A DNA stretch of 6,171 nt, from positions 1 to 6,171 of the forward strand of contig JAFEBC010000223.1 of the NCBI GenBank assembly GCA_018266095.1. The letters run 5' to 3'. Source of the DNA: Deltaproteobacteria bacterium. Its GTDB lineage: Bacteria > Myxococcota > Myxococcia > Myxococcales > 40CM-4-68-19. This document shows, piece by piece, positions 1 through 5,801 of the stretch. The position numbers and the translations under genes are program-made. The notes below the pieces were generated by a model. That model saw nothing but the letters and a program-made list of their open reading frames with translations. It did no database searches and was not told where the DNA came from. Each line of letters begins with the position of its first letter. Within the stretch, counting starts at the first letter, position 1.

Positions 1-581
1 ACCGCGATCACCACCGCTTCAGCGACACCGAGGAGGACATCCACTCGCCCAAGAAGGGCTTCTGGTGGAGCCACGTGGGCTGGATCCTCGCGCGCCGCTA
101 CCACGCGACCGCGTTCGACAAGATCAAGGACTTCACCAAGTTCCCCGAGCTGGTGTGGCTCGACCGCTTCCACCTCGTGCCCACGGTCGCGTACGGCGTC
201 GCCTGGTACCTCATCGGTGGCTGGACGGCCGTGTTCTGGTGCCACTTCGTCAGCACCGTGCTCCTGTGGCACGGCACCTTCCTGGTGAACTCGCTCTCGC
301 ACGTGTGGGGCACGCGGCGCTATGAGACGACGGACACCAGCCGCAACAACCTCTGGATCGCGCTCGTGACCTCCGGCGAGGGCTGGCACAACAATCACCA
401 TCACCACTTGAGCTCGGCGAATCAGGGGTTCTTCTGGTGGGAGGTGGATCCGAGCTTCTACGTGATCAAGGTGTGGGAAAAGCTCGGGCTGGTGTGGGAC
501 GTGAAGATGGCGCCGGCGAAGGTGGTGGGGGATACGATCGCGGCGCGCGAGCGGGCGGTCGAGGTGAAGTTGGCGGCGTAG
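1..581 (+). CDS. Acyl-CoA delta-9-type fatty acid desaturase, 3' part (5' end outside window)
   Basis: Integral-membrane di-iron desaturase that introduces a cis double bond into a saturated fatty acyl chain (acyl-CoA or acyl-lipid), adjusting membrane fluidity. The reading frame is open from the left edge (first whole codon at 3) to TAG at 579-581, giving 192 visible residues; the first histidine box and N-terminal membrane spans lie outside. Visible metal-binding motifs are the second box HRDHHRFSD (positions 1-20, its first His completed by the upstream base), the NSLSH motif at 288-302 (Asn and His ligands in the stearoyl-CoA desaturase family) and the third box GEGWHNNHHHH (His run 387-407). 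A long hydrophobic stretch, about positions 175-300, should form two membrane spans. The tail WWEVDPSFYVIK and LGLVWDVK is typical of bacterial delta-9 desaturases. The gene converges on the TonB-like gene, so no operon link is suggested. Family call is firm; regiospecificity and acyl carrier are inferred. Confidence 0.93.
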   Translation, partial: RDHHRFSDTEEDIHSPKKGFWWSHVGWILARRYHATAFDKIKDFTKFPELVWLDRFHLVPTVAYGVAWYLIGGWTAVFWCHFVSTVLLWHGTFLVNSLSHVWGTRRYETTDTSRNNLWIALVTSGEGWHNNHHHHLSSANQGFFWWEVDPSFYVIKVWEKLGLVWDVKMAPAKVVGDTIAARERAVEVKLAA

Positions 582-588
582 CGGCCGG

Positions 589-613
589 TCGACTCGAGCC
601 TGGCTCGATTCGA
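589..613 (+). terminator. Terminator-like hairpin after the desaturase gene
   Basis: Inverted repeat 7 bases after the desaturase stop codon. An 11-bp stem (589-599 with 603-613) has a single C/T mismatch (593/609) and a three-base CTG loop. The inner core is TCGAGC-CTG-GCTCGA. The following bases are only moderately T-rich (GTGTGTTGTT at 617-626), so it is not a textbook intrinsic terminator, but its place between convergent genes fits transcription termination or mRNA 3'-end protection. The same core recurs at 5743-5757. Confidence 0.45.
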
Positions 614-661
614 AACGTGTGTTGTTGGGGCGCTCCGGACCTTCGGCCCTCCGCTTGTGCG

Positions 662-682
662 GGGGCTGCCCGCCGCAGCGCC
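662..682 (-). terminator. Possible weak terminator hairpin for the TonB-like gene
   Basis: On the - strand, 31 bases past the stop codon of the TonB-like gene, GCTGC and GCAGC (665-669 with 675-679) pair around a five-base loop. Two further G-C pairs (662/682, 663/681) lie beyond one mismatch. No T-tract follows on the - strand, so terminator function is a guess from position and GC-rich pairing. Confidence 0.22.
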
Positions 683-713
683 AAGATCCTTTGTTTGGCC
701 TGAGATGCGCCCG

Positions 714-1454
714 CTACTGCACGATCGAGATCGGCATCGAGTAGATGAAGCAGACCGGCACCTGCTGCTCCTTGTAGAGCCAGTCCGCCTTCACGCCCTC
801 GACGATCTCCTCGTCGGCGCCCGGGACGCTCTTGATGATGTTGACCTCGTACACGTGCCCGTCCTGGCCGACGCAGACCTTGTAGACGCCGGTGAGGGTC
901 TCGCCGCGGTGCGCCTGCTTGAAGACCTCGGAGAGGCGCGGCATCGGCTGGCGGATCATGTCGCGGGCGATGACGAACGGGGGGACGTTCTTGGCCTTGG
1001 GCTTCTCGGGAGGTGGCGGGGGAGGCGCCGCGGTGCCGCCGCCGCCGGTGCCGCCGACGACGCCGCCCACCACGCCGCCGATGACGCCGCCTTCCTTGCC
1101 GCCCTCGACGCCGCCCTCCTTGCCGTCCTCTTTCACCTCGACGTCGGGCTCCTTGGGGACCTCCTTCGGGATCTCCTTGGGGACCTCGACGGGCCGGATG
1201 ATCTCCTGCTTGGGCTGCGTGACCTTGCGCTTCACGTGGCGCGGGCCCGCGGGAGGCGGAGGGGGAGGCGGCGGGCCGGGCTGGTTGCCGGGGCCGATGA
1301 ACTTGACCTGGATCTCCTGCTCCACGGGCGCGGTCGACTTGATGGCCGCGAACAGGAACACGGCGAGGATGACCGCGCTGTGCAGGCCGATCGACGCGAG
1401 CGTGCTGGCGCCCTGGACCTTCCGCCGTTGTCGATCGTCGAGATGCTCGAACAT
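714..1454 (-). CDS. TonB-family energy transducer protein
   Basis: A 246-residue inner-membrane-anchored, periplasm-spanning protein of the TonB type, expected to couple the proton motive force (through ExbB/ExbD-like partners, not in this window) to outer-membrane transporters. Regions in order: short cytoplasmic N-terminus with basic QRRK (residues 9-12); one membrane span about 18-38; Pro run 61-68; basic segment 71-80; VPKE/IPKE repeats about 90-103; Gly-rich GGV/GGK repeats about 113-140; second Pro run 144-149; C-terminal TonB-like fold about 176-246 with YKVCVGQDGHVYEV and QVPVCFIYSMPISI. Cys194 and Cys235 could form a disulfide. The start at 1454 is chosen because it places the membrane span near the N-terminus and has AGGA about 6 bases upstream; the frame stays open upstream to 1730, but that extension is Arg/Ala-rich and looks non-coding. 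The gene diverges from the lipoprotein/barrel pair, suggesting it serves that receptor. An AgmX/PglI-type C-terminal annotation is a possible alternative. Confidence 0.85.
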   Translation of the reverse strand: MFEHLDDRQRRKVQGASTLASIGLHSAVILAVFLFAAIKSTAPVEQEIQVKFIGPGNQPGPPPPPPPPAGPRHVKRKVTQPKQEIIRPVEVPKEIPKEVPKEPDVEVKEDGKEGGVEGGKEGGVIGGVVGGVVGGTGGGGTAAPPPPPPEKPKAKNVPPFVIARDMIRQPMPRLSEVFKQAHRGETLTGVYKVCVGQDGHVYEVNIIKSVPGADEEIVEGVKADWLYKEQQVPVCFIYSMPISIVQ

Positions 1455-1720
1455 CGATGGTCCTGCGGGAGGGCGAACCGACCTCTCGCGGCTTGGCCCG
1501 AAGGCCACTGCGGGGAGCGCGGACACTACTCCGGGCGCGAGGGTCGCCGCAACGGCCAAGCCCTTCGTCCGAGTGGAAAATCGAAGGTGGACGTGTAGTC
1601 GACGCGTCCGCGCCGGGGCAAGCGGATTCTCTGTGAACTGAATGTAGGGTCCGCCATGGATCCGACGCCACGCAAGGGTCGCTTGAAGCGGCGATGCCGC
1701 GCGTGCTATGGCCGCGCGCC
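1455..1720. promoter_or_regulatory. Divergent intergenic/promoter region
   Basis: The 266 bases between the divergent TonB-like and lipoprotein genes must hold promoters for both directions. No convincing -35/-10 pair can be named. Locally less GC-rich patches lie at about 1571-1585 and 1627-1650 and are the likeliest promoter cores. The stretch also holds a 9-bp inverted repeat GGCTTGGCC/GGCCAAGCC (1490-1498 and 1554-1562) and a small TGGCC-CGAA-GGCCA hairpin (1494-1507). Promoter presence is inferred from gene layout, not from matched consensus sites. Confidence 0.45.
1490..1562. repeat. 9-bp inverted repeat upstream of the TonB-like gene
   Basis: GGCTTGGCC at 1490-1498 is exactly inverted as GGCCAAGCC at 1554-1562. 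The arm centres are 64 bp apart, close to six helical turns, and lie about 36-108 bp upstream of the TonB-like start codon. The spacing would suit paired operator half-sites or a looped regulator, but function is unproven and in GC-rich DNA such a match could arise by chance. Confidence 0.35.
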
Positions 1721-1722
1721 AT
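1708..1722 (+). promoter_or_regulatory. Small hairpin covering the lipoprotein start codon
   Basis: ATGGC at 1708-1712 pairs exactly with GCCAT at 1718-1722 around a five-base CGCGC loop, placing the first two bases of the start codon at 1721 inside the stem. No Shine-Dalgarno sequence precedes that ATG. The hairpin may reduce initiation at 1721, or it may be irrelevant if translation begins at the upstream in-frame ATG at 1694. Structure is seen in the sequence; effect is inference. Confidence 0.25.
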
Positions 1723-2755
1723 GTCGACACTTCGCAACGTGACCCGATGCGCCCTCTTCGGCGCCGCCCTGCTGGCGGCGGCCTGTGGAGGCACCAGCGA
1801 TCAGCCCGACACCTTCAACGGAGCCCTTGACGGCACTGTCCTGGACGCGAAGTTCCTCCCGAACACTGCCAAGACCTATCCCGTGCAGCAGGGCTACGCG
1901 AACGGGAAGCCGTTCTACTTCTACAACCTGGGCGCGCAGCGCACCTCGACCTTGCCCACGCCCATCCCGGTGACGGTCGCGGACCACCAGGCGAACGGCA
2001 ACGGCGGCCAGCACGCCGACTTCTTCCCCAACTCGTGCACGCCGGGACGCGCCTTCAACGCGCGCACCGACTCGTACCCGACGGACAAGCAGGCGGCGGT
2101 GTTCGACTCGCTGCCGCTGGCCACCACCGCGTTCAACGCCGTGGTCTGGCCGGTGGTCGCGCAGTACGGCGTCACGGGCGTCGTCGGCGAGACCTGCAAC
2201 GACATCAAGGACAGCCGCTCCATCGCGAACCCGGGCGCCGACGAGCCGGGCAGCTACGGCGCCACGCGCACCGCGACGCCGAGCAGCTACCAGCTCTGGC
2301 CCATCATCGACCCGACGGTCGACGTGCCCGCGCTGACCGGCGCGATCGACCCGACCTTCGGCCCGCGCCTGGGCTGGTACAAGGGCCTCTACCTCAAGTA
2401 CCTGGACGGCGGCCGCATCCCGACCGCGCTGGTGCAGGATCCGGCGTTCCCGAACGATCCCAGCAAGCAGATCAAGGTGCTGCTGCCGATGGAGGGCGTG
2501 ATCCTCGACCCGGCGGGCTCGTCCTCGTTCGCGTTGCCGACCGACGCCAAGGCCGTGCTCGCGCCCGCGGTGCCCGGCGACGACGCGTACTCGCCCATCC
2601 TGCGGCTGCACGACTTCCGCCTGCCCACGGGCAAGAAGCTCGGCGACTACACCGGCATCTGCACGGTCAAGCCGTGCGCGGCCAACCTCGTCGACATCAC
2701 GCTGGCCGGCAACGCCTTCAACACCATCTTCATCGTCTCGGCTCCGCAGCAGTAG
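1721..2755 (+). CDS. Unrecognised secreted lipoprotein, probable partner of the TonB-dependent barrel
   Basis: A 344-residue protein with a lipoprotein-type signal peptide: basic N-terminus (Arg5, Arg9), hydrophobic stretch about 11-21 and a lipobox-like LLAAAC with Cys22 as the likely lipidated residue (Ala rather than Leu at -3, so slightly off consensus). The residues after Cys are Gly-Gly, not a typical inner-membrane retention signal, so an outer-membrane location is likely. I do not recognise the mature domain. It is globular, without membrane spans, rich in Pro, Asp and Thr, with four further cysteines (106, 159, 314, 319) that could pair as disulfides, and a Trp/Tyr-containing central part (LGWYKGLYLKYLDGG, about residues 217-231). 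It ends 34 bp before the TonB-dependent barrel gene, so co-transcription and a joint function at the outer membrane are inferred. An in-frame ATG at 1694 with a weak GAAG ribosome site would add nine residues; 1721 gives a more standard signal peptide but has no clear ribosome site. TAG stop at 2753-2755. Confidence 0.82.
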   Translation: MSTLRNVTRCALFGAALLAAACGGTSDQPDTFNGALDGTVLDAKFLPNTAKTYPVQQGYANGKPFYFYNLGAQRTSTLPTPIPVTVADHQANGNGGQHADFFPNSCTPGRAFNARTDSYPTDKQAAVFDSLPLATTAFNAVVWPVVAQYGVTGVVGETCNDIKDSRSIANPGADEPGSYGATRTATPSSYQLWPIIDPTVDVPALTGAIDPTFGPRLGWYKGLYLKYLDGGRIPTALVQDPAFPNDPSKQIKVLLPMEGVILDPAGSSSFALPTDAKAVLAPAVPGDDAYSPILRLHDFRLPTGKKLGDYTGICTVKPCAANLVDITLAGNAFNTIFIVSAPQQ

Positions 2756-2779
2756 CGCGCGCCCACACCTCGCCTGAAC

Positions 2780-2783
2780 GGAG
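2780..2783 (+). promoter_or_regulatory. Ribosome binding site for the TonB-dependent protein
   Basis: GGAG six bases before the GTG at 2790 fixes that codon as the start. The GTG is followed directly by a good signal peptide, and there is no comparable site for a later start. Confidence 0.6.
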
Positions 2784-2789
2784 CCTCCA

Positions 2790-5666
2790 GTGAACCGCTT
2801 CTCGACGACCACCGTGCGCGCCCTCGCAGTCCTCTGCGCGCTTTGTTCCTCCGCTGTCTTCGCCGCGACCGAGACCACCGGCCGTGTCGAGGGCTACGTC
2901 TACGACCCCACCGGCGCCGCGCTGTCCGAGGTCCCGCTGACCATCAGCGGCTCGGCCATGCAGGGCCAGAAGACCACCACCACCGGCGATGACGGCCGCT
3001 ACGGCTTCACCGGCCTCGAGCCCGCCGAGGACTACGTGGTGGAGGTGAACGTGCCGGGCTTCACGCCCATCCAGCTCAAGGGCATCAAGGTGCGCCTGGG
3101 CCAGGCCACCATCAACGACATCAACCTCACCGTCCTCACCGAGCAGGCGGCGGCGCAGACCTTCCAGATCATCGAGAAGGTGAACCCGGTGCTGAACCCG
3201 GACACCGCGACCGCCGTGGCCGTCATCGACGCCGAGAAGGCCGCGATGACGCCCATCTTCCAGCAGGTCGAAGGCATGGCGCAGCAGGTGGCCGGCGTCG
3301 GCCCCGGCAACCGCCCGTCCACCCGCGGCGGCTTCGCGCGCTACGGCAAGTTCTACGTCGACGGCATGGACACCACCGACGTGACCGACGGCTCGATCAC
3401 GGCGCCGATGAACTTCAACGCCGTGCAGAACTTCGAGATCATGACCGGCGCGATGGACGCCCAGTACAACTCGATGGGCATGATCACCAACGCCGTCACC
3501 AAGTCGGGCGGCAACCGGTTCACCTACGACGTGGCGTTCACCTTCCAGCCCACGCCGATGGCGGCCAAGCCGAACTATCCGGCGCAGCAGTTCGGGTTCC
3601 TCGGCCAGTACACCAACAACGACTTCGTGGGCCCGAACACGTCCTTCTACGCGCCCGTGGTCAACATCGGCGGCCCGCTCATCAAGGACAAGCTGTGGTT
3701 CTTCTTCTCGTCGCAGGCCAACTTCTCGCTGCGTGAGAACCCGATCACCATCGCCAACATCCGCGAGAACCGGCCGACCAACACGCTCACCGAGCTGGCC
3801 CGCCTCAAGCTGACCTGGGCGGCCACCACGGCGGACAAGGTGTCCTTCGCGGTGAACTTCGACCACAACTCGATCACCAACAACGTGGGCACGGCGTCGG
3901 TCACCGACAACGGCGAGAACCAGATCAACCGCGGCGGCTTCTTCGTCATCCTGAACTACGACCACAGCTTCACCGACAGCGTCCTGTTCCAGCTCGAGAC
4001 GGGCGTGACCAAGAAGCGGTCGGACCAGGATCCGATGCGCACCACCGCGGACGGCTCGATCGACTACCAGACGATCTCGCACCGCGACACGACGGCGGGT
4101 ATTACCGACTTCAACTCGGGCTCGATCTCGTCGGCCATCCAGGGCGCGTACCTGCACGAGACCAAGTGGCGCATCCAGTTCGACCCGACCATCTCGTGGA
4201 AGCTGCGCGGCATGGGCACGCACCAGATGAAGGCCGGCGTGCAGACGAGCTTCATGATCGACGAGCAGGCGACGGGCGTGCCGGGCAACCGGCGCTACGT
4301 GGACCGCGGCGGCGTGTGCAACGAGGCCGATCCGGCGACGTACTCGTACTGCTTCCAGCGCATCGACTACACGGGCAACCAGGGCGGCTCGCTCGACACC
4401 AAGGCGCGCGCGTTCAACATCGGCTTGTTCCTGCAGGACCGCTGGACGGTGAACCGCCGCCTGACCATCATCCCCGGCATGCGCTTCGACATCGGCCGCT
4501 TGTACGGTGACCAGTCGGCGCTCGGCGACGACACGCTGGTGGCCACGCTGGTCGGCCTGGGGCCGCGTCTCTCGGCCACGTTCGACCTGTTCGGCGACCG
4601 CCGCACGCTCTTGGTGGCGCACGCGGGCCGCTCGAACGACATCGGCAACATCTTCGTGGCGCAGCACGCGAACCCGCAGCTCACCGCGTACCAGTCGACG
4701 TTCAACACCACCACCAACTCGTTCCCGGACTGCGCCGCGGACAACACGCAGTCGGGCTGCTCGACCTCGGGCGGCCCGGCCGGCCGTCAGTTCGTGACGC
4801 ACAAGACGGCGCTGTTCGACAAGGTGTCCGACAGCCCGCACGTGGACGAGTTCTCGGCGGGCGTGCACTCGGAGGTCTCCGAGGAGACGGTGATCGGCAT
4901 CGACTACACCTACCGCTACTACGGCAGCCTCTGGGCCGACGAAGAGGTCAACCGCATCTGGGACGCCTCGGGCACGCGCATCCTCGGCTACCAGAACGGG
5001 ATCAACCAGCAAATCTACATGACCGAGGCGCCGGGCAGCGCGTACCGCGTCTACCACGGCACGGATCTCTGGGTGCAGGGCACGCCGGGCCGCTGGGACC
5101 TGCTCGCGTCGTACACGCTGGCGTTCAACAAGGGCACGGTCGACGACTACTTCGACGGCTACCTGCAGAACCCGCGCATGGCGCAGTACTACTACGGCTT
5201 CGTGTCGGACGACCGCCGCCACACGCTCAAGGGCTCGATCGCGTACCGCCTGCCCTTCGGCCTGGACCTCGGCTTCCGCGTGCAGTACCGCACGGGCTCG
5301 CCCAACTGGGAGAACTACACGAACCCGGCGGACGGCACGCAGCGGTACTACCGGTCTCCGCGCGGCACGGGCTTCCCCAACAACACCACGCTGGGCAAGC
5401 CGGACTTCAACGACCCGAACTCGTGGACGGACCTGCGCAACCCGGATCAGTTCACGCTCGACCTCCAGGCCCGCTACAACCTCGGCCAGGCGCTCAAGAC
5501 CAAGGAGAAGTTCGAGATCGTCCTCCTGGTGGTCAACTCGCTGAACAACACGGGCCCGCAGTTCCTCTACGACTCGTACACGACCTCGGCGACCAACCGC
5601 TTCGGGCAGGCCTCGAGCCACTTCAGCCCGCTGCAGGCCGAGTTCATGTTCCGCGTGCGGAACTAG
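2790..5666 (+). CDS. Oar-like TonB-dependent outer-membrane protein
   Basis: A 958-residue outer-membrane beta-barrel of the TonB-dependent receptor/transporter superfamily, closest in style to the myxobacterial Oar group. Regions in order: signal peptide about 1-25 (cleavage after VFA); carboxypeptidase-regulatory-like (beta-sandwich) domain about 31-115, with GYVYDPTGAAL and DDGRYGFTGL; linker with FQIIEK (about 125-130), a possible TonB box; plug about 135-242, with STRGG, FYVDGMDTTD and TNAVTKSGGNRF; barrel about 243-958 with alternating aromatic strands. Two close cysteine pairs (510/521 and 648/657) lie in probable extracellular loops. The chain ends FMFRVRN, without the terminal aromatic residue usual for barrel-assembly recognition. 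The start is GTG with GGAG six bases upstream; TAG stop at 5664-5666; no frameshift seen. It follows the lipoprotein gene by 34 bp and is likely co-transcribed. Oar of Myxococcus xanthus is linked to development and PopC protease secretion; here the substrate, and whether it imports or secretes, cannot be told. Confidence 0.93.
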   Translation: MNRFSTTTVRALAVLCALCSSAVFAATETTGRVEGYVYDPTGAALSEVPLTISGSAMQGQKTTTTGDDGRYGFTGLEPAEDYVVEVNVPGFTPIQLKGIKVRLGQATINDINLTVLTEQAAAQTFQIIEKVNPVLNPDTATAVAVIDAEKAAMTPIFQQVEGMAQQVAGVGPGNRPSTRGGFARYGKFYVDGMDTTDVTDGSITAPMNFNAVQNFEIMTGAMDAQYNSMGMITNAVTKSGGNRFTYDVAFTFQPTPMAAKPNYPAQQFGFLGQYTNNDFVGPNTSFYAPVVNIGGPLIKDKLWFFFSSQANFSLRENPITIANIRENRPTNTLTELARLKLTWAATTADKVSFAVNFDHNSITNNVGTASVTDNGENQINRGGFFVILNYDHSFTDSVLFQLETGVTKKRSDQDPMRTTADGSIDYQTISHRDTTAGITDFNSGSISSAIQGAYLHETKWRIQFDPTISWKLRGMGTHQMKAGVQTSFMIDEQATGVPGNRRYVDRGGVCNEADPATYSYCFQRIDYTGNQGGSLDTKARAFNIGLFLQDRWTVNRRLTIIPGMRFDIGRLYGDQSALGDDTLVATLVGLGPRLSATFDLFGDRRTLLVAHAGRSNDIGNIFVAQHANPQLTAYQSTFNTTTNSFPDCAADNTQSGCSTSGGPAGRQFVTHKTALFDKVSDSPHVDEFSAGVHSEVSEETVIGIDYTYRYYGSLWADEEVNRIWDASGTRILGYQNGINQQIYMTEAPGSAYRVYHGTDLWVQGTPGRWDLLASYTLAFNKGTVDDYFDGYLQNPRMAQYYYGFVSDDRRHTLKGSIAYRLPFGLDLGFRVQYRTGSPNWENYTNPADGTQRYYRSPRGTGFPNNTTLGKPDFNDPNSWTDLRNPDQFTLDLQARYNLGQALKTKEKFEIVLLVVNSLNNTGPQFLYDSYTTSATNRFGQASSHFSPLQAEFMFRVRN

Positions 5667-5689
5667 GCGAGCCTCCATCCTGTGCCGTC

Positions 5690-5705
5690 GCCGCCGAGAG
5701 GCGGC
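5690..5705 (+). terminator. GC-rich hairpin with GAGA loop after the barrel gene
   Basis: GCCGCC (5690-5695) and GGCGGC (5700-5705) form a perfect 6-bp all-G/C stem with a GNRA-type GAGA tetraloop, 23 bases after the stop codon of the TonB-dependent protein. No T-tract follows. Position and stability suggest termination or 3'-end protection of the lipoprotein/barrel transcript; this is inference. Confidence 0.35.
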
Positions 5706-5738
5706 CGGCCAGGAGTCTGTCCGGAGTCGGAGGGGAGG

Positions 5739-5761
5739 CTCATCGAGCTCTGCTCGATGAG
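5739..5761 (+). terminator. Perfect 10-bp hairpin between the barrel and nucleotidase genes
   Basis: CTCATCGAGC (5739-5748) pairs without mismatch to GCTCGATGAG (5752-5761) around a TCT loop. It lies 72 bases after the barrel stop and 40 bases before the nucleotidase start, and no T-tract follows. A shorter GGGAA/TTCCC pairing (5762-5766 with 5774-5778) abuts it. It may be a factor-independent or stalling terminator, an mRNA-stabilising element, or part of the 5' leader of the nucleotidase gene. Its core matches the hairpin at 594-608. Confidence 0.42.
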
Positions 5762-5790
5762 GGGAACGGCAGCTTCCCTCGAATCACGGT

Positions 5791-5798
5791 AAGGTGAG
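5791..5798 (+). promoter_or_regulatory. Ribosome binding site for the nucleotidase lipoprotein
   Basis: AAGGTGAG ending three bases before the ATG at 5802 has partial complementarity to the 16S rRNA tail (AAGG or GGTGA registers). A stop codon in the same frame at 5790-5792 with no start codon between it and 5802 makes this ATG the only possible start. Confidence 0.5.
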
Positions 5799-5801
5799 CA
5801 C

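Noticed and set aside
1030..1115. GCC-rich near-repeat that might look like a microsatellite or array
   Set aside because: It is the DNA behind the Gly-rich spacer of the TonB-like protein; units are irregular and there are no spacers, so it is not a CRISPR or a separate element.
657..1641. Two + strand open frames opposite the TonB-like gene
   Set aside because: They are Leu/Asp/Arg-rich or Pro/Thr/Ser-rich complements of the Pro and Gly repeats; the - strand frame has a membrane span and a TonB-like C-terminal fold.
1455..1730. N-terminal extension of the TonB-like protein to an ATG at 1730
   Set aside because: The extra 92 residues would bury the membrane anchor, are Arg/Ala/Pro-rich and would overlap the lipoprotein start on the other strand; the start at 1454 has a reasonable ribosome site.
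1706..2878. Long - strand open frame opposite the lipoprotein gene
   Set aside because: Arg/Val/Gly-rich low-complexity translation without motifs; the + strand frame has a signal peptide and sensible composition.
2730..5678. A very long open frame on the - strand antisense to the whole barrel gene
   Set aside because: Its translation is dominated by Arg, Val, Ala, Glu, Asp and His with no domain motifs. It is the expected by-product of strong G/C third-position bias in the + strand gene, which has clear plug and barrel motifs.
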